Part shown: one piece after another, positions 1 to 4,758 of the stretch
How the letters are laid out: each line of letters begins with the position of its first letter
How positions within the stretch are numbered: position 1 is the stretch's first letter
NCBI GenBank assembly: GCA_023151145.1
Contig: JAKLJM010000187.1
Coordinates: 1 to 5,238, forward strand
Direction: 5' to 3'
Source of the DNA: Bacteriovoracaceae bacterium
GTDB taxonomy: Bacteria; Bdellovibrionota; Bacteriovoracia; Bacteriovoracales; Bacteriovoracaceae
DNA length: 5,238 nucleotides
Position numbers and translations under genes: made by a program
Notes under the pieces: model-generated
Told to the model about the DNA's origin: nothing
What the model saw: the letters and a program-made list of their open reading frames with translations, nothing else
Databases searched by the model: none

Positions 1-1828
1 ATTCTAAGTTAAATATATTTTCATTAAGCCCACTGAGCTCTCCGATTCTTAAAAGGATTTTTCGAATGAGATAGTATTCTTTTAAGTAGTGCATTTTAAA
101 TTCTTCGCGCAAATAAAGCATTTCAGAAAGTAGTTGCCACTCTTTTAAGATAATATCTTTTTTGTAGGTTTTTAAGGCATTGATCAATTGTTGGGCATTT
201 TCAGTTGGCACGTTCTTTTTTAGAGCATTTTGGACTTGATCGGGTCTTAAAAAAGCACTATCTCCTAACTCTATGTAGCGCGGGTGATTAAGATCCAAAT
301 CTCCAATCCCACGATGACCAAATCTTTTTAAAAATCCACCACGTTTATCGGGATAAAGAGAGGCTTCGCGAAATTCTTTTTGCATTTCAAAAGTAATTGT
401 TTCAAATCCATTACTCATCCAAAGTTCGAGCGTCTTGTCGATTTCATCGTCAGGAATAATTCCTTTTAATAAGGATTTTAAGCTTTGCTGAGTAGATTCA
501 ATGAGAGTGACTAAAACCATTGGAGCTTTTAGAGTATAAGTCGCAAAGTGGTCAGAGATATTTTTAAGCGTTTGTAAGCTAGACTCTAAATTTTCTTTGT
601 CAAATTCTCTTTGAATATCAAAAAATTCTTTTCGCGATTTTTGTTCTTTCAGTGTTTCTTTTAATTCATTTAACCATTCTTGGCGTTTGGTTGATAATCC
701 CCAACCAACACTAAACATATGCCACCAAATTTTTGGTGTTTTAAAAATTAATCCAAGTGATAGTTTTTTCCAATGAAATTTTAAATGTGGTCTAGGGTAT
801 CGATGATACTGATAGGGAATAGGGCCAAAGTAGATATCAGCGATTTTTGAGAGAATGAGATGTCCTCGTCCAAAAACTTTTTGTAATAATGAGTTGTCTG
901 CCATTTCTAGATTTTGAGGAAAGGGGCGATAGCCTAAAGTTTGTAATGCGCGATCATAGGCACCACGAGGTGAAAAAACTTTTTGCCAAAGTGAAAATGT
1001 CACAGGACTTACAACACCTGTCCATTCTTGAAAAGTGCTTCCATCAAAAAGAGTTTCTTCGTCCCAATATTTTTTTAATTGAGCTAATTCATCTGCTATG
1101 AATTTTTTTTCTACATCACGATTGTTTTTTGTCGTTATGGGACGAGCTTGTAAGACATAAAATTTTGGGGTTTGACCATCAATTTTACCATAGGCCCATT
1201 CCATATCTACTTCGAATTGAAAATCTTTTCTGATTTTTTCTCCCCAATCAGTAATGTCTTTAAGGGGAACAGCAGTGTTGTGATTGAGTGATGTGAATTT
1301 GCTGGGAGTTTTTTTTCCGCTTACTAAGTCTTCACCTAAGCCTTCAACAGATTCAACTAGCCATTCATTCGTATTTTCTTTCGCGGTAGGGTTTTTCGAA
1401 AAATAGACACCTGCATATTGAGGATCAACCATTACTTGCAGGACGACATTCATCTTTGAGGCTTCGTCATCTTGTTGAAAAAATTTTCGATAAATAACCG
1501 AAGGTCCTTTTTTAGAAGACTCAAAACATTTTAAAATGGCTGTTTTAAGCTCTTTTTCATTTTTTATATTTAAGAACGTCGTATTTTGACCGGCATAACT
1601 TTTATCACCGGAATCTTCACCACGCGCTGAACTTCGCACGGCCAATGGAGCACGCCCTAATTTTTGCCACCAAAGAATAATTTCTTCTAATTCTTTTTCG
1701 GTTGGAATTTCTTCCAAGATGGCTCCCTCTGGAACCGGATAACCGAGTTGAAGCATACGGGCCAGCATATAGGCTTTGGAACCCACATCTTTTTTGTCTT
1801 CAGGTAAATTGGCAAATGTTATAAGCAT
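1..1828 (-). CDS. PEP-synthase / rifampin-phosphotransferase-like enzyme, 3' end missing
   Basis: This frame is open for 609 codons from the ATG at 1828 to the left edge, without a stop. The N-terminal part (about residues 15-232) is a PPDK_N-type ATP-grasp domain: VGSKA (15-19), LAVRSSARGED (62-72, with the conserved nucleotide-contacting Arg65), AGVYFSKNP (139-147), GLGEDLVSG (163-171), MEWAYG (209-214) and LQARP (226-230). A long middle region follows, with SPVTFSL (274-280) and FGHRGIGDLDL (503-513). There is no swivelling-domain GGxxSH phospho-histidine motif by residue 609, although in E. coli-type PpsA it comes right after the ATP domain. The order therefore fits rifampin phosphotransferase-like enzymes (ATP domain, substrate domain, C-terminal His domain of about 860 residues in all), and the catalytic His would lie beyond the window. 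Such enzymes use ATP to phosphorylate a substrate via phospho-His; the substrate here cannot be inferred. The start is supported by GAGGA 7 nt upstream. It lies 96 bp after the anti-sigma gene on the same strand. Confidence 0.9.
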   Translation of the reverse strand, partial: MLITFANLPEDKKDVGSKAYMLARMLQLGYPVPEGAILEEIPTEKELEEIILWWQKLGRAPLAVRSSARGEDSGDKSYAGQNTTFLNIKNEKELKTAILKCFESSKKGPSVIYRKFFQQDDEASKMNVVLQVMVDPQYAGVYFSKNPTAKENTNEWLVESVEGLGEDLVSGKKTPSKFTSLNHNTAVPLKDITDWGEKIRKDFQFEVDMEWAYGKIDGQTPKFYVLQARPITTKNNRDVEKKFIADELAQLKKYWDEETLFDGSTFQEWTGVVSPVTFSLWQKVFSPRGAYDRALQTLGYRPFPQNLEMADNSLLQKVFGRGHLILSKIADIYFGPIPYQYHRYPRPHLKFHWKKLSLGLIFKTPKIWWHMFSVGWGLSTKRQEWLNELKETLKEQKSRKEFFDIQREFDKENLESSLQTLKNISDHFATYTLKAPMVLVTLIESTQQSLKSLLKGIIPDDEIDKTLELWMSNGFETITFEMQKEFREASLYPDKRGGFLKRFGHRGIGDLDLNHPRYIELGDSAFLRPDQVQNALKKNVPTENAQQLINALKTYKKDIILKEWQLLSEMLYLREEFKMHYLKEYYLIRKILLRIGELSGLNENIFNLE

Positions 1829-1859
1829 AATCTTTTCCTCTATTTCGAGAAAAGATTAT
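1827..1859. repeat. Perfect 11-bp inverted repeat over the start region of the phosphotransferase-like gene
   Basis: ATAATCTTTTC at 1827-1837 is the exact reverse complement of GAAAAGATTAT at 1849-1859, with an 11-nt spacer. The arm centres are 22 bp apart, about two helical turns, as expected for a dimeric repressor site. One arm overlaps a perfect TATAAT (-10) on the minus strand. The other covers part of the ribosome binding site and the first two bases of the start codon. It could be a DNA operator. In transcripts reading through from the upstream sigma operon, it could instead be an RNA hairpin over the translation start. The repeat is seen directly; its function is inferred. Confidence 0.6.
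1836..1840 (-). promoter_or_regulatory. Ribosome binding site of the phosphotransferase-like gene
   Basis: GAGGA on the minus strand lies 7 nt before the ATG at 1828 and decides that start. Its 3' part falls within one arm of the inverted repeat at 1827-1859 and the rest in the loop, so it could be partly masked in a transcript that contains both arms. Confidence 0.75.
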
Positions 1860-1860
1860 A
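1855..1860 (-). promoter_or_regulatory. Candidate -10 box (TATAAT) of the phosphotransferase-like gene
   Basis: A perfect TATAAT reads on the minus strand, with a predicted transcription start near 1848, about 20 nt before the ATG. No good -35 hexamer lies 16-18 nt upstream (CATACT is found there) and there is no TG extension, so the promoter would be weak or activator-dependent. A transcript from here would lack the upstream arm of the inverted repeat. Confidence 0.4.
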
Positions 1861-1924
1861 GTGAAAAAAAGCTAAAAAGTATGATTAAAGTCACTTCTTA
1901 ATGAGAAAACTTTGGTGTGGAGAT

Positions 1925-2284
1925 TTATTCCCCGATTTCTTCATCGATATTAGCACTTTCATCAAAACCTTCTAGGTAAGAGGTGGTGATAATTTCGTCA
2001 ATTTCAGCTTGCGTCTGTAGGATTTGTCCATATTGGGCATGGCTTATTTTTTGAGTAGTCAGTGGCTGAAACTGAATCGTTTGAAAAAAGAAAATGACTC
2101 CTAAAGCCATCACAGGAACAGAAAGCCAAATCCAAGGACCTTTACGCTCTATTTGAGAGTGGGGGGGCTCATGTTGATGAACAGCTTTTTGAATAAAGCG
2201 GCTTTTTGCCAACGCACTGTCAGAGTTAGTTACTTGTAATTGAAGTTTATTTCGTAGAGTTTTTTTCCAATCATGAGTTTTCAT
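1925..2284 (-). CDS. Single-pass membrane anti-sigma-like protein
   Basis: The 119-residue protein has a hydrophilic N-terminal part (1-49, basic overall), one clear membrane segment at about 51-70 (rich in W, V, L, I and F) and an acidic C-terminal tail ending in DEEIGE. With the N-terminus inside, the first 49 residues would face the sigma factor and the last 49 the periplasm, the usual layout of an ECF anti-sigma factor. I do not see an HxxxCxxC zinc motif (there is no Cys at all), so it is not a ZAS-type anti-sigma factor, and the call rests on topology and position. Its ATG lies inside the end of the sigma gene (14-nt overlap), with AAGGG 9 nt upstream, which implies translational coupling and matched amounts of the two proteins. 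A run of seven C (2161-2167) sits just before the membrane segment. Confidence 0.7.
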   Translation of the reverse strand: MKTHDWKKTLRNKLQLQVTNSDSALAKSRFIQKAVHQHEPPHSQIERKGPWIWLSVPVMALGVIFFFQTIQFQPLTTQKISHAQYGQILQTQAEIDEIITTSYLEGFDESANIDEEIGE

Positions 2285-2954
2285 GTTTGTTTTCCCTTAA
2301 AATTTCCTTAAGTTTCTTTTTACTTTGGAAAAGATGATTTTTTATTTGCTGTACACTCATATCATGAACCTGGGCCAGTTCATCCATACTTAGATCACTT
2401 TCTAACCAACTTAAAAGTACGTCGCGATTCTTTTCGGAAAGTAAGGCGATGGCATTTGTTACAGTTCGGTTATTTTCGTGTTTAATCAGCTTATTTAATT
2501 CATCATCGACTAAAAAGTTCTGCATCCATGGTTCAGAATTTTGGTCAGTATCTGTGTCAAAATAAGTTCCCTCGATTTCCAACTTATTTGCATTATCTTC
2601 TTTTCGAGCATTACTTCTTAGATAATCTCGAAAATGGTTTTTCGCGATTGTCCATGCCCATGTTTTGAATTGGGCTTTATCCGGTTGATATGATTCTAGT
2701 GAACGGTATATTTTTAAAAGTGTATCTTGGGTAAGTTCTTCTGCAATTGAAGAGTTTGTTGTAGAGAATTCAAAATATCTTTTAAAAGAAAGGTAGTAGT
2801 TATCAAAAATACTATTGGCCAATTTTTCTTTGGCCGCATTTTTTTTACTGATATCTTTCGTGGTGGCTTGCAGGTAATTGGCCATAGTATCTTCAAGGGA
2901 AGATTTCTCATTAATAAATGGTTTTAAGAGGATATTTTTAATTATGCTCACCAT
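2271..2954 (-). CDS. ECF-family RNA polymerase sigma factor
   Basis: The 227-residue protein has both sigma-70 ECF domains. Region 2 spans about residues 48-118 and contains AEELTQDTLLKIYRSL and FKTWAWTIAKNHFRDYLRS, the -10-recognition and core-binding pattern of the family. Region 4 spans about 165-220, with ALLSEKNRDVLLSWLESDLS followed by a helix-turn-helix at about 190-215 (MDELAQVHDMSVQQIKNHLF). An acidic linker separates them and region 3 is absent, as in ECF factors. It is somewhat longer than usual because of an N-terminal extension of about 40 residues. The start is uncertain: the ATG at 2954 has no ribosome binding site and sits only about 8 nt after the promoter -10 element, so it would be leaderless. 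The next ATG, at 2885 (residue 24), also has only a weak site. The stop overlaps the anti-sigma start. The gene is likely autoregulated from the ECF-type promoter at 2963-2993. Confidence 0.92.
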   Translation of the reverse strand: MVSIIKNILLKPFINEKSSLEDTMANYLQATTKDISKKNAAKEKLANSIFDNYYLSFKRYFEFSTTNSSIAEELTQDTLLKIYRSLESYQPDKAQFKTWAWTIAKNHFRDYLRSNARKEDNANKLEIEGTYFDTDTDQNSEPWMQNFLVDDELNKLIKHENNRTVTNAIALLSEKNRDVLLSWLESDLSMDELAQVHDMSVQQIKNHLFQSKKKLKEILRENKHENS

Positions 2955-2962
2955 ACAACCAT

Positions 2963-2993
2963 ATTATACGAATATTCCGAAGAAAAGTTTTAT
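2963..2993 (-). promoter_or_regulatory. ECF-type promoter of the sigma/anti-sigma operon
   Basis: On the minus strand, ATAAAACTTTT (2993-2983) is followed after 12 nt by CGTATAAT (2970-2963). AACTT-N15-GTA has the spacing of sigma-E-like promoters (GGAACTT, 15-16 nt, GTC). The same element at the same spacing occurs divergently in front of the secreted-protein gene. TATAAT inside the -10 could also serve the housekeeping sigma, although no TTGACA-like -35 accompanies it. The predicted start is near 2957, almost at the ATG. Confidence 0.6.
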
Positions 2994-3014
2994 TCCAATA
3001 ATCTCAAGCTTTTA

Positions 3015-3023
3015 TGCTATGAT
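3015..3023 (+). promoter_or_regulatory. Possible housekeeping extended -10 (TGCTATGAT)
   Basis: TG-C-TATGAT is a passable extended -10 on the plus strand, without a recognisable -35. It could give basal expression of the secreted-protein gene with a leader of about 100 nt. It lies between the two ECF-type promoters. Weak evidence. Confidence 0.25.
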
Positions 3024-3032
3024 AGAATCCGG

Positions 3033-3062
3033 ATAAAACTTTTTTCAGCTCCATCCGTAAAA
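3033..3062 (+). promoter_or_regulatory. ECF-type promoter of the divergent secreted-protein gene
   Basis: ATAAAACTTTT (3033-3043), 12 nt, then CGTAAAA (3056-3062) copies the bipartite element upstream of the sigma gene, with identical spacing and an 11/11 match in the -35 part. The predicted transcription start is near 3069, giving a leader of about 62 nt. The shared element implies control by the neighbouring sigma factor; this is inference. Confidence 0.6.
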
Positions 3063-3069
3063 GAGACAA

Positions 3070-3114
3070 AAGGACTTTTTCAACGTTGAAGGACTTTTTG
3101 AAAAACAAATTTTT
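3070..3114 (+). promoter_or_regulatory. Structured 5' leader: direct repeats and competing hairpins
   Basis: AAGGACTTTTT occurs twice (3070-3080 and 3089-3099, period 19). Between and overlapping the copies is a perfect 12-bp palindrome, TTCAACGTTGAA (3079-3090). TTTTTCAA (3076-3083) is also fully complementary to TTGAAAAA (3098-3105), and AAAAA (3101-3105) to TTTTT (3110-3114). In RNA these pairings exclude one another, and the last lies just before the ribosome binding site AGGGG (3119-3123). It may be a regulatory leader or an operator. The sequence relations are certain; the function is not. Confidence 0.4.
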
Positions 3115-3130
3115 AGATAGGGGATTTTAA

Positions 3131-3586
3131 ATGAAACTAAAAACATCACTATTATCATATTCAATGATGGCATCTTTTTTATTAGCGACTTTTTCCTTGG
3201 CACCTTTAACTACCTATGCAGAAGAGGGGAAAGAAAAGGATCGCTATGAAAGAAAGTTTGATTTTCATAGTGAAAGCTTAGAAATGCGAAGAGCCCATGT
3301 TGAGGAAGCAAGAAAAAAACATGTCGATTTAATTAACAAAATGTATGATTTGAAAACTACTCAGCTTAATGAGCTTGAAGAGCTTGGTAAAAAAGCAGAA
3401 GAAGCCAAGACACCTGAAGAGCGAAAAGCGATTTATAAGCAAATGAAAGAAAAACATGGTGAACATCGTAAAGCCATTAAGGAATATCGTGAGTCGACGA
3501 TAAAAAAAGAAATGAAAGCCTTAAAAGAAGGTTTTCATGAAAAGATGAAAGAGAGAAGAAATGAACATAAAAAAGGGAGAAAATAA
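3131..3586 (+). CDS. Secreted, highly charged helical protein, Spy/CpxP-like in character
   Basis: The 151-residue protein starts with a clear Sec signal peptide (KLK at the N-terminus, hydrophobic core at about 8-25, likely cleavage after TYA at residue 30). The mature 121 residues are almost all charged helix with no Cys and few hydrophobics. I count 36 Lys/Arg against 28 Asp/Glu, plus seven His (46, 56, 64, 109, 112, 136, 146). LKTTQ at 74-78 recalls the LTxxQ motif of Spy/CpxP, but the match is loose and homology is not shown. Small helical periplasmic proteins of this kind (Spy, CpxP, ZraP, CnrX) act as chaperones, metal binders or stress sensors. Here the gene is divergent from an ECF sigma gene and shares its promoter element, so a periplasmic stress role under that sigma factor is likely. 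The start is fixed by AGGGG 7 nt upstream. The stop codon abuts the end of the opposite-strand ORF. Confidence 0.85.
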   Translation: MKLKTSLLSYSMMASFLLATFSLAPLTTYAEEGKEKDRYERKFDFHSESLEMRRAHVEEARKKHVDLINKMYDLKTTQLNELEELGKKAEEAKTPEERKAIYKQMKEKHGEHRKAIKEYRESTIKKEMKALKEGFHEKMKERRNEHKKGRK

Positions 3587-3901
3587 TTAGAAGAGATTTA
3601 ACTTTTTTAAAAAACTTATTTTAGGTTCAGGCACTTTATTTTCATCTGTATCATTTTCTAATTTTAATGTAGCCCCATTTTTCAAATGGGGTTTTTTTTG
3701 CTCATCTTTATTGTTTTTACCGGAATTTTTTTGCTGAGATTTTGTCTCTAAGGAAACTCCTTGATCACCGTCCAAAGTATTCTCTTGGATTTTTGATTGG
3801 ATCTCTTTTTTACTAATATCCATTTTTAAATGTCTAAATAGATCGCCTTTGACTTCCATAAACGAATTTCCCCTAATCTTTTTTGAATCGTCTGTTATCA
3901 T
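3587..3901 (-). CDS. Small hydrophilic protein of unknown function
   Basis: The 104-residue ORF is not recognised. The protein is rich in Lys, Asn, Asp, Glu and Gln. It has no signal peptide, membrane segment or Cys and looks largely disordered, with a short hydrophobic end (ISFLKKLNLF). The codons resemble those of its neighbours. The ATG at 3901 has GAGGA 10 nt upstream, and an in-frame ATG at 3859 (residue 15) has AGGGG 10 nt upstream; either could be the start, and both spacings are slightly long. Doubt remains because the terminator of the convergent gene lies within the frame and there is no clear promoter. If it is not a gene, 3587-4053 is non-coding apart from that terminator. Its end directly abuts the stop of the convergent gene. 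Confidence 0.55.
   Translation of the reverse strand: MITDDSKKIRGNSFMEVKGDLFRHLKMDISKKEIQSKIQENTLDGDQGVSLETKSQQKNSGKNNKDEQKKPHLKNGATLKLENDTDENKVPEPKISFLKKLNLF
3671..3699 (+). terminator. Strong intrinsic terminator of the secreted-protein gene
   Basis: CCCCATTT (3673-3680), loop TTC, AAATGGGG (3684-3691), then eight T (3692-3699) form a perfect 8-bp stem with a U-tract, about 85 nt after the stop at 3586. On the minus strand no T run follows the stem, so it acts in one direction only. It lies inside the opposite-strand ORF at 3587-3901, where the stem encodes residues about 71-77 of that protein. Confidence 0.88.
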
Positions 3902-4053
3902 AATCGAGTTTTCCTCTAAAACCTAACTAGCTGATTCTTCTTTAGCACTTTAGGGATTATTTAGATAAAAATGACAAAAACATGAGGCAGGAAATGTTGT
4001 AAATTTTCCGACATGATTTAAGATGGATATGTATATTAATAGTAGGAACCCAT
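3902..4053. other. Divergent intergenic region between two unknown genes
   Basis: These 152 bp hold the ribosome binding sites of both flanking genes and a candidate plus-strand promoter. For the minus-strand gene only a poor TTGTCA-N19-TAAAGT pair was found. No copy of the ATAAAACTTTT ECF-type element is present, so these genes do not appear to belong to the neighbouring sigma factor's regulon. Confidence 0.5.
3997..4024 (+). promoter_or_regulatory. Candidate housekeeping promoter of the six-cysteine protein gene
   Basis: TTGTAA (3997-4002) is separated by 16 nt from TAAGAT (4019-4024), an acceptable sigma-70-type pair with a start predicted near 4031. In AT-rich DNA such pairs arise easily by chance. 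Confidence 0.3.
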
Positions 4054-4620
4054 ATGAAATCGTTTTCTCTTTTGATTCTCATGAATATTTCTTTTTTAGG
4101 GACAACTCATGCATTAGTAACCGTGAGCGAATCGACTTTGAAGTTCTGCCAAACAAAAGTGAAATCTCCTATTAATGACATTGCTAACGAGGCAGAAAAA
4201 ATTCGTAAGAAATGTATTGAAGAGATATTTGAAGAATACTTAAAAGATCGTGATAGTGAGATAAAAGAATTGTCTAATTATTCAAAGAAAATAGATGCTG
4301 AGTTAAGAAAGGTGGCGGTTAAGGTTGAAATCTTTAATGCTGACTGCGGTCTTGAAACTAGCCGTAATCCTAAGCTGGTGAAAAAGTGTCGTGATTTAAG
4401 CTATGAAAAATCTCTTATTTTTGGAAGAATTGAAAAACTTAATTCATGGGATGAAGACTTTAAAGTAAATGCAACTAATCCCAATATTGAAGTTGATGAG
4501 CTCAATCCTCCTCCATGTCCAACCAAAGATTATATTCAAAAACTCTCAGGCATGAAAAATCATAACCGCTCTTTATATATGAACTGGGAGAAATGTTCTG
4601 CCCAAAATGCTCGTTCTTAA
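4054..4620 (+). CDS. Predicted secreted protein with six cysteines, unknown function
   Basis: The 188-residue protein has a signal peptide (K2, hydrophobic stretch at about 4-16, likely cleavage after THA at residue 20). There is no lipobox Cys, so it is soluble and exported. The mature part has six Cys (32, 54, 98, 112, 155, 181), an even number that suits three disulfides formed outside the cytoplasm. Residues about 42-95 are a long charged helical stretch (EAEKIRKKCIEEIFEEYLKD and onward). A Pro-rich turn, NPPPCP (151-156), precedes the C-terminal part. I do not recognise the family. The start is well supported: AGGA lies 6 nt before the ATG. No strong terminator follows it. Confidence 0.82.
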   Translation: MKSFSLLILMNISFLGTTHALVTVSESTLKFCQTKVKSPINDIANEAEKIRKKCIEEIFEEYLKDRDSEIKELSNYSKKIDAELRKVAVKVEIFNADCGLETSRNPKLVKKCRDLSYEKSLIFGRIEKLNSWDEDFKVNATNPNIEVDELNPPPCPTKDYIQKLSGMKNHNRSLYMNWEKCSAQNARS

Positions 4621-4758
4621 ATAAATTGTAAAATAAAGATTCAAAAACTTTCATTTTTTGTCTAAAAAATTGTCAAAAAAATTTATAAATAAGTTGTAAC
4701 GATTTTTCCTTTTTATACCGAACTGAAATGGACGGGTTTTGTTTAGTAAGGGGATTTC
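4621..4758 (+). promoter_or_regulatory. Upstream region of the last gene: A/T tracts and a tandem TTGTC repeat
   Basis: TTGTCTAAAAAA (4658-4669) is followed directly by TTGTCAAAAAAA (4670-4681), two 12-nt copies in tandem, and then by the palindrome ATTTATAAAT (4681-4690). TTGTCT with TTTATA 18 nt further on (4682-4687) is a possible promoter. The rest is A/T-rich with no hairpin plus U-tract that would terminate the preceding gene. Confidence 0.3.

Noticed and set aside
889..1101. 70-codon plus-strand open frame
   Set aside because: It is antisense to the well-conserved phosphotransferase-like gene, has no ribosome binding site and no recognisable product.
1887..1913. Possible terminator between the anti-sigma and phosphotransferase-like genes
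   Set aside because: AAAGT/ACTTT with an inner TTCT/AGAA pairing is a weak, interrupted stem with no T-tract directly after it on the minus strand.
2714..2911. 65-codon minus-strand open frame in another frame within the sigma gene
   Set aside because: It overlaps the conserved sigma region 2 coding sequence and shows only a shadow Lys/Pro/Leu-rich product.
3131..3586. Firm assignment of the secreted helical protein to spy or cpxP
   Set aside because: Only general character and a loose LKTTQ stretch match; low-complexity charged helices mimic one another, so no gene symbol is given.
4640..4660. Possible terminator after the six-cysteine gene
   Set aside because: Only a 4-bp AAAG/CTTT stem precedes the T run, which is too weak to call.
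4645..4667. Third copy of the ECF-type promoter (AAAACTT followed by GTCTAA) upstream of the last gene
   Set aside because: The two parts are only 9 nt apart instead of about 15, so the spacing does not fit.
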